Assembly (NCBI GenBank): GCA_963837425.1
Contig: CAWINH010000006.1
Location: forward strand, 791,379 to 855,378
Direction: 5' to 3'
Length of the DNA stretch: 64,000 nt
From: CAWINH01 sp963837425
Lineage (GTDB): Bacteria > Chloroflexota > Limnocylindria > QHBO01
The translations under genes and the position numbers were made by a program. Under the pieces are notes generated by a model. The model was not told where the DNA came from. It searched no databases and saw only the letters and a program-made list of their open reading frames with translations. This document shows positions 7,340 to 15,786 of this stretch, piece after piece (position 1 is the first letter of the stretch; each line of letters starts with the position of its first letter).

Positions 7340-8275
7340 CTAACCGGGCATTGGCGCCGCGCTCTGCCGCAGCGCGGGTTCCGGCGCGTCCGCGGTGCGG
7401 AAGGTGCGCCAGATTGCGAGCAGCACCGCCCCCATCCCGAAGACCGAGACGACGAAGGTCACGAGCGGGATGATCCCCGCCACCGTGACGACGACGACGC
7501 CGACCGCCGCCGCCTTGTACGGACGTCGCGGCTTCTCAGACTCATCGACCGAGCGGTACAGCAGCCACTCCCCCAGCCAGATCGCCGCCACCAGGTAGCC
7601 AATGAAGGCGATCGCCGGCCAGATGACGATCAGCAGGCCGATGCCAGCCGGGATGCCGATCACCGTGAGCATGAGCGCGATCGCCACGATCGGCGGTCCG
7701 ATCAGCGTCAGGAACCCGGCGAGGATGGTCTTTCCAGCCTCGTGGCTGATGAGCGCACCTGCGGCGCGGACCTGCTTCGCGGCCAATCCCGCAAGCAGCA
7801 GCGCCGCGAGCAGGGTGGCGACGCCGAGGCCGATCCAGAGCAGGATCGCGGCGGCCCCCAGGAACAGGGCCCATCCCGCGAGGTCCGCCTCCAGCCCGGC
7901 GACTCTGCCGCCGACCGCGACGTCCGCCGCGCGCGAGACGCTGGCGTCGAGGGTTCGCACGTCGTTCAGCACCCGTGTGCCGGTGCCGAGCTCAACCGAG
8001 CCCCGCACCACCACGACGTCTTCGGCCACGGCACCGTTCAACGCCGCGGTGCCGTCGATGACGATCACGACGTTCGCGGTGCCGGCGACGGTCGCCGTGC
8101 CGTTGAACACGATCACCGCATCGGCCTGGTCGCCGGCGGGGAGATTGAGATCTCCGCCCACCGCGAAGAGCACGCGCCCGGTATGGGGCAGGTCGGCCGG
8201 GTCCGCCGCCAAAGCGGGCACGGCGACCAGCAACAGCAGGAGCAGCGCGCAGGGCAGCGCTAGGAATCGCTTCAT
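7340..8275 (-). CDS. Bactofilin-like (polymer-forming) repeat protein with membrane domain
   Basis: A 311-residue protein. It has a signal peptide (MKRFLALPCALLLLLLVAVP). Residues ~25-120 form a short beta-helix of repeats such as VFNGTATVAGTANVVIVIDG and VVVRGSVELGTGTRVLNDV, the pattern of bactofilin or polymer-forming cytoskeletal domains. Three or four membrane helices follow at ~130-285. The ATG at 8275 has GGAGACA upstream; the frame is open 34 codons further but without a ribosome site. It probably forms a surface-exposed, membrane-anchored beta-solenoid. Confidence 0.75.
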   Translation of the reverse strand: MKRFLALPCALLLLLLVAVPALAADPADLPHTGRVLFAVGGDLNLPAGDQADAVIVFNGTATVAGTANVVIVIDGTAALNGAVAEDVVVVRGSVELGTGTRVLNDVRTLDASVSRAADVAVGGRVAGLEADLAGWALFLGAAAILLWIGLGVATLLAALLLAGLAAKQVRAAGALISHEAGKTILAGFLTLIGPPIVAIALMLTVIGIPAGIGLLIVIWPAIAFIGYLVAAIWLGEWLLYRSVDESEKPRRPYKAAAVGVVVVTVAGIIPLVTFVVSVFGMGAVLLAIWRTFRTADAPEPALRQSAAPMPG

Positions 8276-8513
8276 GGTGTTGTCTCCTTCCACCCGACAG
8301 GCTGTCGTTTCGGCGGTTCGCCTCCAAGTGCCGGATGGACCGATACGCAGCGCCCGATGTGCAGGTGCCGTCGTCACGCGGGCATCACACGCCCGTCACA
8401 GGCTTCACCCCGCGTTCATCAGGCAGTTGTCATGGCGCAATCGGGGCCGGCCACCCTCGAGGCCGATCGGCCGGACGAGCCGGCCGCGCAGGCACCCGCA
8501 CGAGGAGCACCCC

Positions 8514-8912
8514 ATGCGCCGCCCATTCATTGCCGTTCTCGCCGCGCTGGCGATCGCCGTCGCCTTCGCCGCGCCGGTTGGCGCCAAGACGTTTGGCCAC
8601 ATCTATGCCAACGGCGAGACCTATCGGACCTTCGTCGTCCCGGCGCCGGTTGCACCGGGATCCGGCAGGGATCCCCTCTATGCGTTCGCCAACAGCCCCG
8701 TCAAAGATCAGTACTCGGTCGCACGGTTCGGGCCGGGTAGGGGTTCGCACGGCGGCCTTTGGCAGGTGTGGGTCGTGACCTGGACGGACCCGACCCAGGC
8801 GACGCTGCTCACCAGCTACCAGGACATCCAGACCGCGCTGGCGGCGGACGAGATCACGATCGTCCGCAATGAGGCCGGCGACGTCCGCTGTCCCCTGCTT
8901 CCGAACGGCTGA
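8514..8912 (+). CDS. Small secreted protein of unknown function
   Basis: A 132-residue protein with a clear Sec signal peptide (RRPFIAVLAALAIAVAFAAP, cleavage near VGAKT) and a ribosome site (GAGGAG). The mature part has TYRTFVVPAPV and WVVTWTDPTQATLLTSYQDI and no recognised enzyme motif. It is divergent from the bactofilin-like gene. A strong hairpin follows the stop at 8931-8961. I do not recognise the family. Confidence 0.75.
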   Translation: MRRPFIAVLAALAIAVAFAAPVGAKTFGHIYANGETYRTFVVPAPVAPGSGRDPLYAFANSPVKDQYSVARFGPGRGSHGGLWQVWVVTWTDPTQATLLTSYQDIQTALAADEITIVRNEAGDVRCPLLPNG

Positions 8913-8930
8913 CCCCTCACCCGGTTCATC

Positions 8931-8961
8931 GACGGGCCGCGTCGTTGGGGCGCGGCCCGTC
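8931..8961 (+). terminator. GC-rich hairpin after the secreted-protein gene
   Basis: GACGGGCCGCG and CGCGGCCCGTC form an 11-bp perfect stem with a 9-base loop, 19 bases after the stop codon. There is no T-run, as is common in very GC-rich genomes. Confidence 0.6.
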
Positions 8962-8985
8962 CAGGTGCTCGTGGAGGCCGCTGGC

Positions 8986-8991
8986 TAGACT
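8986..8991 (+). promoter_or_regulatory. Leaderless-type -10 (TAGACT)
   Basis: TAGACT lies seven bases before the ATG at 8999. No Shine-Dalgarno precedes that ATG, so the hydrolase mRNA probably starts at or next to its start codon. Confidence 0.5.
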
Positions 8992-8998
8992 CGCGCGC

Positions 8999-9733
8999 AT
9001 GTACGTCGAGCGAGCTGGCGAGCGGGGCCCGCTGTTGGTCCTCGTCCATGGCAGCGCCGCACCCGGATGGGGCACCTGGTCGGCACAGCGCCCGCTGGCG
9101 GACGCCTACCGCCTGGTCGTTCCGCATCTTCCGGGGTACCCGCCGAATCCGCCCCTCGAGCGGATCGACTTCGAGGCCTCGGCCCGCGAGGTCGCCGGGC
9201 TGATCGAGCCCGGCGCGCACCTCGTCGGCCACTCCTATGGCGGCGTCATCGGCCTCCTGGCCGCCGACCTCGCGCGAGATCGGCTCCGCTCGCTGACCGT
9301 CATCGAGCCGCCCGCCTTCGGGGTGGCGCGTGGCGATCCGGCGGTCGAGGAGCTCATTGGGCGGATCAGCGAGGCGTTCGCGACCTCGGCACACGACCCA
9401 CGCGAATTCCTGGTGCGCTTCGCCGCGGCAATGGGCGACAACCCTGCGCTGCCGAACCCGCTGCCCCCGCCGCTGGAGGCAGCCGTGCGCGCAACGCTCG
9501 CGGAGCGCGACCCAACGGAGGCGGAGATCCCGTTCGACCGGCTGCGCAGCGCCGGCTTCCCGATCCTCGTCGTCTCGGGGCGGAGCAGCCCCCCGTACGA
9601 CACGGTGTGCGACGTGCTCGTCGAGCGCCTGGGCGCCGAGCTGGCGGTGATCCCCGGGTTTGGTCACCGGGTCCAGCGCAGCGGGAAACCGTTCAACGAG
9701 CGGCTTCGCGCCTTCCTCGAGGGCGCGCCCTGA
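8999..9733 (+). CDS. Alpha/beta-hydrolase
   Basis: A 244-residue cytosolic protein with the alpha/beta-hydrolase landmarks: an oxyanion-loop-like VHGSAAPG near residue 20, the nucleophile elbow GHSYGG at ~78-83 and a C-terminal GFGHRVQRSG carrying the catalytic His. Length and order are normal for the family. The substrate is not predictable. The leaderless start at 8999 follows a terminator hairpin, so this is its own transcription unit, just upstream of the fatty-acid operon but with separate control. Confidence 0.85.
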   Translation: MYVERAGERGPLLVLVHGSAAPGWGTWSAQRPLADAYRLVVPHLPGYPPNPPLERIDFEASAREVAGLIEPGAHLVGHSYGGVIGLLAADLARDRLRSLTVIEPPAFGVARGDPAVEELIGRISEAFATSAHDPREFLVRFAAAMGDNPALPNPLPPPLEAAVRATLAERDPTEAEIPFDRLRSAGFPILVVSGRSSPPYDTVCDVLVERLGAELAVIPGFGHRVQRSGKPFNERLRAFLEGAP

Positions 9734-9865
9734 GCACGTCTCGGAGTGGCCAAGCGCTCGCGGCATGCACCGCTGAGGAGTCCGTACGAACCGACCGGTC
9801 AACCGCTCATGCCAGCCGCTCGCCCCGCTCGCGACCGGCTTGTGCCAGCGGAGTACGCTATCCAC

Positions 9866-9879
9866 CAAACGTTCGTTTG
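9866..9879. promoter_or_regulatory. TetR-type operator palindrome CAAACG-TT-CGTTTG
   Basis: A perfect 6-bp-arm palindrome lies 23 bases before the regulator's start codon, just after a TACGCT hexamer (9854-9859) that could be the -10. Position and symmetry fit autorepression of the operon by the TetR-family protein encoded immediately downstream. Confidence 0.65.
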
Positions 9880-9902
9880 ATTGCGAAGGTGCTCCTGCGC
9901 CG

Positions 9903-10481
9903 ATGAGCCTCGCCGCGCGTCCCCGAGAAGCCGAACTGCAGGCGACCGCCACCCGCCTGTTCCGTCAGCGCGGATTCCACGCCACCTCCATGCAGGATCT
10001 TGCGGAGGCGCTCGGGATGAACCGCGGCAGCCTCTACCACTACATCGCCTCGAAGGACGACCTGCTGTGGTCGATCCTGGACCGCGCCATCGGGCGCCTC
10101 GAGGATCGGGTCGTTCCACTCCTGGCGGGCGATGCCCCGCCCCTGACGCGCCTGGCACGCGGGATCGCCGAGCACCTGCGGGTGGCCGCCGATCACGCCG
10201 ACGAGCTGAGCCTGATCCAGATCGAGCTGCGCTCGCTTGGCCCCGATCGGCGCAACGCGATGATCGAGCGCCGCGACGCGTACGAGCGCGCCTGGCGCCG
10301 GACGATCTCCGACGGGATCGCCGCCGGCGAGCTGCGGGAAACCGACGTGCGGCTGGCCGGCATCGGGATCCTGTCGGTCTGCAACTGGTTCACCCAGTGG
10401 TTCCGGCCCGCCGGCGCCCAGTCGGTGGACGAGATCGGGGAGGCGTTCATCGGCCTCCTCCTCGACGGGTTGCGGGTATGA
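9903..10481 (+). CDS. TetR-family repressor of the fatty-acid operon (FadR-like)
   Basis: A 192-residue protein. The N-terminal helix-turn-helix (FHATSMQDLAEALGMNRGSL then YHYIASKDDLLWSIL) is classic TetR_N. The C-terminal part is an all-helical ligand domain. Its stop overlaps the ATG of the FadN-like gene at 10478, so it is the first gene of the beta-oxidation operon. TetR-type FadR proteins release DNA on binding long-chain acyl-CoA; that role here is inferred from position. The CAAACG palindrome upstream is the likely site. Confidence 0.88.
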   Translation: MSLAARPREAELQATATRLFRQRGFHATSMQDLAEALGMNRGSLYHYIASKDDLLWSILDRAIGRLEDRVVPLLAGDAPPLTRLARGIAEHLRVAADHADELSLIQIELRSLGPDRRNAMIERRDAYERAWRRTISDGIAAGELRETDVRLAGIGILSVCNWFTQWFRPAGAQSVDEIGEAFIGLLLDGLRV

Positions 10482-12775
10482 CACCGACGCCGCGCCTGTC
10501 GCGGGCGGTCGTCCTGGGAGCCGGGACGATGGGGGCCCAGATCGCCGCGCTGCTGGCCGGGGCCGGGGTGCGCGTCCGGCTCCTCGACCTCGACCGCGGC
10601 GTCGCCGACGGCGGTCTGAAGCGGGCCGCGGTCCTGCGGCCCTCGCCGTTCTACCTGTCGACCGACGCGCGGAACGTCGCCACCGGTGGTCTCGACGAGC
10701 TGGCCGTCGCGGTGGCCGACGCGGACTGGGTCGTCGAGGCGATCGTCGAGCAGCTCGAGCCGAAGCGCGAGCTCCTGGCGCGGGTCGAGGATGCGCTGGC
10801 CGGCAGCGAGCGGGCCCCGATCGTGACCACGAACACCTCCGGCCTCTCGATCGCCGCGCTGGTGGCGAACCGATCCGATGCGTTCCGCCGCCGCTTCTGC
10901 GGCACGCATTTCTTCAATCCGCCGCGCTACACCCGCCTGCTCGAGCTGATCCCGCTTCCCGAGACCGATCCGATCGTCCTCGACACGATGGCCGACTTCG
11001 GGTCGCGCCTCCTCGGCAAGGGAACCGTGGTCGCCAGGGACACCCCGGCGTTCATCGCAAATCGCCTCGGCGTCCACGGCATGCTCGTCGCGCTCCGTGC
11101 GGCGCAGGAGCTGGGGCTCGGGCCCGACGAGGTCGACGCGCTGACCGGGCCGCTCATCGGCCGGCCGAAGAGCGCGACCTTCCGCACCCTCGATCTCGTG
11201 GGGATCGACGTGGCGGTGACGGTCGCCGATCACTGCCACGCCGCGCTCACCGCGGACCCGCGGCGCGAGGAGTTCGCCGTACCGGAGCTGCTTCGCTCCC
11301 TCCTCGAGCGCGGCGCGCTCGGCGAGAAGAGCGGCGCCGGGTTCTTCCGTCGCGATGCGGGCGAGATCCTGGCCCTCGACTTCGCGACCGGCGAGTACCG
11401 CCCGAGACGAAGAGTGGCATCCGGGGCGGCGGACCTGGCCCGCAACGAGCCGGATGTCGCGCGACGCATCGGCGGCTTGCTCGACGCGACGGACGTCGCC
11501 GGCGAGTTCCTTCGCCGCGTGCTCGGTGCCGGGCTCGCGTACGCGGCGAGCGTGGCCGCCGATATCGCCGACGATGCGTGGAGCCTGGACGCGGCCATGC
11601 GCTGGGGCTTCGGGTGGGAGGTCGGGCCCCTGCAGCTGCTCGATGCGCTCGCGGAGCGCCGCGCCGCGCTCCTTGGCGAGGCGGACGGAACCCTCCCGGC
11701 GGCCTACTACGCGAACGGCTCGGGCTGGAGCTTCACGCGCGGCGAGCTCGTGGCACTCGAGCCGCGCCCCGGTTCGCTCGACGTCGCGGCCGCCCGGGCG
11801 CGAGCCGCCGAGCTCCCCAACAACGACTCCGCGTCGGTCATCGAGCTCCCGGACGGGATCCTGGGCCTGGAGCTCCACGGGAAGCTGAACATCATCGGCC
11901 CGGAGACGATCGCTCTCGTGAGCCGCGCGGTGGATCTCGCCGCCCAACGCTACGACGGGCTGGTGATTGGCACGGAGGCGACCGACTTCTCGGCGGGAGC
12001 CAACCTGGCGCTCATGCTGATCGAAGCTGAGGAGGGCGAGTGGGGGGAGCTCGACCGGGCGATTCGCGCCTTTCAGGCGGCGACCTCGGCGATCCGCCAC
12101 GCGCCGGTGCCGGTCGTCGTGGCGCCGCGCGGGCGGACGCTCGGCGGCGGTGCCGAGTTCGTGCTCGCCGCCGACCGAGCCCAGGCGCTGGCCGAGACCT
12201 ACATCGGGCTCGTCGAGGTGGGGGTCGGCCTCATCCCGGCCGGCGGCGGGTCGACCGCCATGACGCGACGGGTCGCCGAGCGGGTGCCGGCAGGGGCACA
12301 CGCTGACCTCTTCCCGCTCTTCGAGCACGTCTTCACCGGGATCGCGAGCGCGCGGGTGGCGATGGGCGCGCCGGATGCCCGCGAGTACCTCCTGCTCCGC
12401 GACTGCGATCCGGTCACCGCCGACCCCGACCGCCAATGGGCCGATGCCGCGCGCACCGCGCGCGAGCTGGCGGCGGTCGGCTACCGACCGCCGGGCGAGA
12501 CGCGCATCCGGGTGCTTGGCCGGCGCGGGATCGCGGCCGCCGAGTCGTTGACCTACAACCAGCTCGTCGCGCGTCGGATGAGCGAGCACGACCGCCTGAT
12601 CGTCCTCGAGCTGGCCCGGGTCATGAGCGGCGGCGACGTGGCGGAAGGGACCGAGCTCGGCGAGGACTATCTCCTGGGCCTCGAGCGCGAGGCGTTCCTG
12701 CGCCTCCTCGGCGAGCGCCTGACCCGCGATCGGATCCGGCACACGCTGAAGACCGGCAAGCCATTGAGGAACTGA
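10478..12775 (+). CDS. fadN: 3-hydroxyacyl-CoA dehydrogenase / enoyl-CoA hydratase fusion (FadN-like)
   Basis: A 765-residue protein with the domain order of Bacillus FadN rather than E. coli FadB: NAD-binding 3-hydroxyacyl-CoA dehydrogenase first (VLGAGTMGAQIAALLAGAGV at ~12-31, catalytic-region HFFNPPRYTRLLELIP at ~148), its C-terminal helical domains next (~190-450), then a crotonase/enoyl-CoA hydratase-like domain (~455-700) with the oxyanion segment GRTLGGGAEFVLAADR. It carries out the hydration and oxidation steps of beta-oxidation in the cytosol. It is coupled to tetR upstream (ATGA). The thiolase starts 13 bases after its stop. Confidence 0.93.
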   Translation: MTPTPRLSRAVVLGAGTMGAQIAALLAGAGVRVRLLDLDRGVADGGLKRAAVLRPSPFYLSTDARNVATGGLDELAVAVADADWVVEAIVEQLEPKRELLARVEDALAGSERAPIVTTNTSGLSIAALVANRSDAFRRRFCGTHFFNPPRYTRLLELIPLPETDPIVLDTMADFGSRLLGKGTVVARDTPAFIANRLGVHGMLVALRAAQELGLGPDEVDALTGPLIGRPKSATFRTLDLVGIDVAVTVADHCHAALTADPRREEFAVPELLRSLLERGALGEKSGAGFFRRDAGEILALDFATGEYRPRRRVASGAADLARNEPDVARRIGGLLDATDVAGEFLRRVLGAGLAYAASVAADIADDAWSLDAAMRWGFGWEVGPLQLLDALAERRAALLGEADGTLPAAYYANGSGWSFTRGELVALEPRPGSLDVAAARARAAELPNNDSASVIELPDGILGLELHGKLNIIGPETIALVSRAVDLAAQRYDGLVIGTEATDFSAGANLALMLIEAEEGEWGELDRAIRAFQAATSAIRHAPVPVVVAPRGRTLGGGAEFVLAADRAQALAETYIGLVEVGVGLIPAGGGSTAMTRRVAERVPAGAHADLFPLFEHVFTGIASARVAMGAPDAREYLLLRDCDPVTADPDRQWADAARTARELAAVGYRPPGETRIRVLGRRGIAAAESLTYNQLVARRMSEHDRLIVLELARVMSGGDVAEGTELGEDYLLGLEREAFLRLLGERLTRDRIRHTLKTGKPLRN

Positions 12776-12788
12776 GGAGTGATGGGTG

Positions 12789-13997
12789 ATGCGTGACGCG
12801 GTCATCGTCTCTGCGGCCCGGACCGCGGTCGGCAAGGCGCCGCGCGGCGCGCTGCGCGAGACCCCGCCCGAGGAACTGGCGATGGCCGCCATCGGGGCCG
12901 CGCTGGCCCGGGCGCCGGGCCTCGATCCGGCCGAGGTCGAGGATCTCGTCCTCGGCTGCGCCATGCCGGAGGGCGCCCAGGGCCTGAATATCGCCCGCCA
13001 GGTCGCGCTCGGCGCCGGGCTCCCGGTGAGCGCCAGCGCCATGACGATCAACCGCTTCTGCGCATCGGGCCTCCAGGCGCTCGCCCTCGCGACCCAGGCG
13101 GTGCAGGCGGGGGTCCATGACGTCGTCGTGGCCGGCGGCATGGAGTCGATGAGCTTCGTGCCGATGATCGGCCACCACTTCACCCCCGACCCCGGCCTCG
13201 CCGACACCCGGCCGCAGGTCTACCTCTCGATGGGCCTCACCGCAGAGAACGTCGCCGAGCGCTTCGACGTGAGCCGCGACGACCAGGACCGGTGGGGCCT
13301 TCGCTCGCACCACCGGGCGTCCGCCGCGCAGCGCAAGGGCCGGTTCAGAGACGAGATCGCGCCGGTCTCCGCCCACCACACCGTGGTGGACGACGACGGG
13401 CGGCCCGTCAACGGCGATGCGGCCTTCGACGCGGACGAGGGGATCCGCCACGACGCCGACTCCGCAAGGATGGCCGGCCTGCAGCCGGTCTTCGCCGATG
13501 GCGGCACGGTCACCGCCGGCAACTCGAGCCAGATGAGCGACGGGGCTGCGGCGCTGGTGGTGATGACCGGCGAGCGGGCCGCGGCGCTCGGGCTCGAGCC
13601 GCTCGGCCGGCTCGTGAGCTTCGCGACCGCCGGAGTCGACCCGGCGATCATGGGCATCGGCCCGGTCGATGCCGTGCCGAAGGCGCTGCGCAAGGCGGAC
13701 CTCTCGCTCGACGAGATCGCCGTCACCGAGCTGAACGAGGCGTTCGCCGCGCAGGTCGTGGCGGTCGTCCGGCAGCTCGGCCTGGATCCCGAGACGACGA
13801 ACGTGAACGGCGGCGCGATCGCGCTCGGGCATCCGCTCGGCGCGACGGGGGCCAAGCTGACGGTCCAGGTCCTCTCCGAGCTCGCGCGACGCGACGCGCG
13901 CTACGGCCTGGTGACGATGTGCGTCGGGGGCGGCCAGGGAGCGGCGGGGGTCATCGAGTGGCTCGGCGGGCGCCAGCCGGTGCGGGAGACATCATGA
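12789..13997 (+). CDS. fadA: Acetyl-CoA acyltransferase (thiolase), FadA-like
   Basis: A 402-residue thiolase. Acyl-accepting Cys in NRFCASGLQALA (~residue 90), the NEAFAAQ motif (~317), the His motif NVNGGAIALGHPLGATGAK (~340-358) and the final Cys in MCVGGGQGAAGVIE are all present, so the enzyme looks intact. It cleaves 3-ketoacyl-CoA with CoA to acetyl-CoA and a shortened acyl-CoA. The ATG at 12789 follows GAGGAGTGATGGG; the GTG one codon earlier is an alternative. The stop overlaps the acyl-CoA dehydrogenase start (ATGA at 13994). Confidence 0.95.
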   Translation: MRDAVIVSAARTAVGKAPRGALRETPPEELAMAAIGAALARAPGLDPAEVEDLVLGCAMPEGAQGLNIARQVALGAGLPVSASAMTINRFCASGLQALALATQAVQAGVHDVVVAGGMESMSFVPMIGHHFTPDPGLADTRPQVYLSMGLTAENVAERFDVSRDDQDRWGLRSHHRASAAQRKGRFRDEIAPVSAHHTVVDDDGRPVNGDAAFDADEGIRHDADSARMAGLQPVFADGGTVTAGNSSQMSDGAAALVVMTGERAAALGLEPLGRLVSFATAGVDPAIMGIGPVDAVPKALRKADLSLDEIAVTELNEAFAAQVVAVVRQLGLDPETTNVNGGAIALGHPLGATGAKLTVQVLSELARRDARYGLVTMCVGGGQGAAGVIEWLGGRQPVRETS

Positions 13998-15778
13998 CCA
14001 CCCAGGTTCGCCGCGAGCCGGAGGGCGACGTCGCCGCCGGCGGTGCGTTCATGACCGGCCCGGCCGTGCCGGACAGCGTCTTCACCCCGGAGCGCCTCTC
14101 CGAGGAGCATCGGGCGATCCGCGACGCGGTGACCGCCTTCGTCGAGAAGGAGGTGCTCCCGAAGCGAGACCTCGTCGAGGGCAGGGACTACGCCACGCAT
14201 CGGGCCCTGCTCGAGCGGCTCGGTCGTGACGGGTACCTCGGGATCGACGTGCCCGAGGCCTACGGCGGGGCGGGGCTCGACCGGATCAGCTCGCTCGTCG
14301 TGAACGAGGCGATCTGCGCGGCCGGATCGTTCGCCGTCACCTACGCCGCGCACACCGGCATCGGGACACTGCCGACTGTCTTCTTCGGGACCGATGCGCA
14401 GAAGCGGGCCTACCTGCCGGGCCTCGCCGACGGCACCCGGGTCGGCGCCTACGCGCTCACCGAGCCGGGCGCCGGGTCGGACGCGATGGGGATCCGGACT
14501 CGCGCCACCCGCCAACCGGACGGCTCATGGCGCCTGGACGGGAGCAAGCAGTTCATCACGAACGCCGCCTTCGCGGACCTGTTCACCGTCTACGCGAAGA
14601 TCGATGGCGAGCAGTTCAGCGCGTTCCTCGTCGAGCGCGACGCGCCGGGCCTCGTCATCGGGCGCGAGGAGGAGAAGATGGGCCTCCATGGCGCCTCGAC
14701 CTGTCCGCTCACGCTCGACGGGGTCGTCGTCCCGGCCGGGAACCTCCTCGGGGAGCCGGGGAAAGGCCATCGGGTCGCGTTCAACGTCCTGAACGTCGGC
14801 CGCTTCAAGCTCGCGGCGTCGTGCCTGGGCGGAATGCGGCAGGCCCTGGGCGTCGCCACCGGCTACGCGTCGGAGCGCAGGGCTTTCGGGCGCAAGCTCA
14901 GCGCGTTCCCGCTCATCGGCGCCAAGCTCGCGAACCTCGCGGTCCGCACGTACGCGGTCGAGTCTTCCGTGTATCGGATTGCGGGGCTGCTGGAGGAAAG
15001 CCTGGCTGCCGCGGAGGACGCGACCTCGCCCGACGCGGTGCGGACCGCGCTCGAGGAGTACGCGGTCGAGTGCAGCGTCGCCAAGGTGCTCGCCTCCGAG
15101 GAGCTCGGCGCGCTCGTTGACGAGGTGCTCCAGATCCACGGCGGCTACGGCTACATCGAGGAGTACCCGGCCGCCGGCTTCTACCGCGACGCGCGGATTC
15201 ACCGGATCTGGGAGGGGACGAGCGAGATCAACCGGCTCCTCATCCCCGGCACCCTGCTGCGACGCGCCATGAAGGGACGCCTTGACCTGCTCGGCCCGGC
15301 GCAGCGCGCGACCGACGCGCTGCTCGGCGGGGAGCTGCCGACCTTCCCGGGACCCTTCGCGGCCGAGGAGGCCGCTGTGGCCGCCACCCGCACCGTCACC
15401 CTGCTGCTGGCGGGGGCGGCCGTCCAGCGCTACGGGACCGACCTCGAGGAGCAGCAGGAGCTGCTCGCTGGCCTCGCGGACCTCGCGATCGGCCTGTTCG
15501 CCATGGAGAGTGGGCTCGAGCGGGCGAAGCAGAGCGCCGTGGCCGGGGGTCCGGCGGCATCGGTCCATGGAGACCTCGCCCGGCTCCTCGTCGCGGAGCG
15601 AGCGAGTGCCGCGGAGCAGCGTGCCAAGGCGCTCGCCGCCAGCGTGGCGTCGGGCGACGAGGCGCGAACCCTGGTGGCCGGCATCCGTCGCCTGCTGCGC
15701 GCCAATCCCGCCGACACGATCGCTCTCGGCCGAAGGGTCGCCGCCACGGTCGTCGAGCGCGGCGGCTATCCGGCCTGA
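13994..15778 (+). CDS. fadE: Acyl-CoA dehydrogenase, FadE type with C-terminal extension
   Basis: A 594-residue protein, the same length class as Bacillus FadE and longer than ordinary ~380-residue enzymes. FAD and substrate motifs are visible: YALTEPGAGSDA (~155), GLHGASTCPLTLDG (~233), SERRAFGRKLSAFPLIGAKL (~294) and the C-terminal signature IHGGYGYIEEYPA followed by RIWEGTSEINR. The last ~165 residues are the extra helical domain of the VLCAD/FadE group. It performs the first oxidation of fatty acyl-CoA and passes electrons to an ETF not encoded here. It overlaps the thiolase gene by 4 bases. Confidence 0.93.
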   Translation: MTTQVRREPEGDVAAGGAFMTGPAVPDSVFTPERLSEEHRAIRDAVTAFVEKEVLPKRDLVEGRDYATHRALLERLGRDGYLGIDVPEAYGGAGLDRISSLVVNEAICAAGSFAVTYAAHTGIGTLPTVFFGTDAQKRAYLPGLADGTRVGAYALTEPGAGSDAMGIRTRATRQPDGSWRLDGSKQFITNAAFADLFTVYAKIDGEQFSAFLVERDAPGLVIGREEEKMGLHGASTCPLTLDGVVVPAGNLLGEPGKGHRVAFNVLNVGRFKLAASCLGGMRQALGVATGYASERRAFGRKLSAFPLIGAKLANLAVRTYAVESSVYRIAGLLEESLAAAEDATSPDAVRTALEEYAVECSVAKVLASEELGALVDEVLQIHGGYGYIEEYPAAGFYRDARIHRIWEGTSEINRLLIPGTLLRRAMKGRLDLLGPAQRATDALLGGELPTFPGPFAAEEAAVAATRTVTLLLAGAAVQRYGTDLEEQQELLAGLADLAIGLFAMESGLERAKQSAVAGGPAASVHGDLARLLVAERASAAEQRAKALAASVASGDEARTLVAGIRRLLRANPADTIALGRRVAATVVERGGYPA

Positions 15779-15786
15779 GGGGAGGG

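Noticed and set aside
10193..13207. A 1004-codon open frame on the minus strand opposite the fadN/fadA genes
   Set aside because: It is the antisense shadow of strongly conserved enzymes; its translation is low-complexity Arg/Ala/Gly without any motif, as expected at this GC content.
13292..13993. Long in-frame extension upstream of the acyl-CoA dehydrogenase
   Set aside because: It lies over the thiolase in another frame and is not protein-like; the ATG at 13994 overlaps the thiolase stop and matches the family length.
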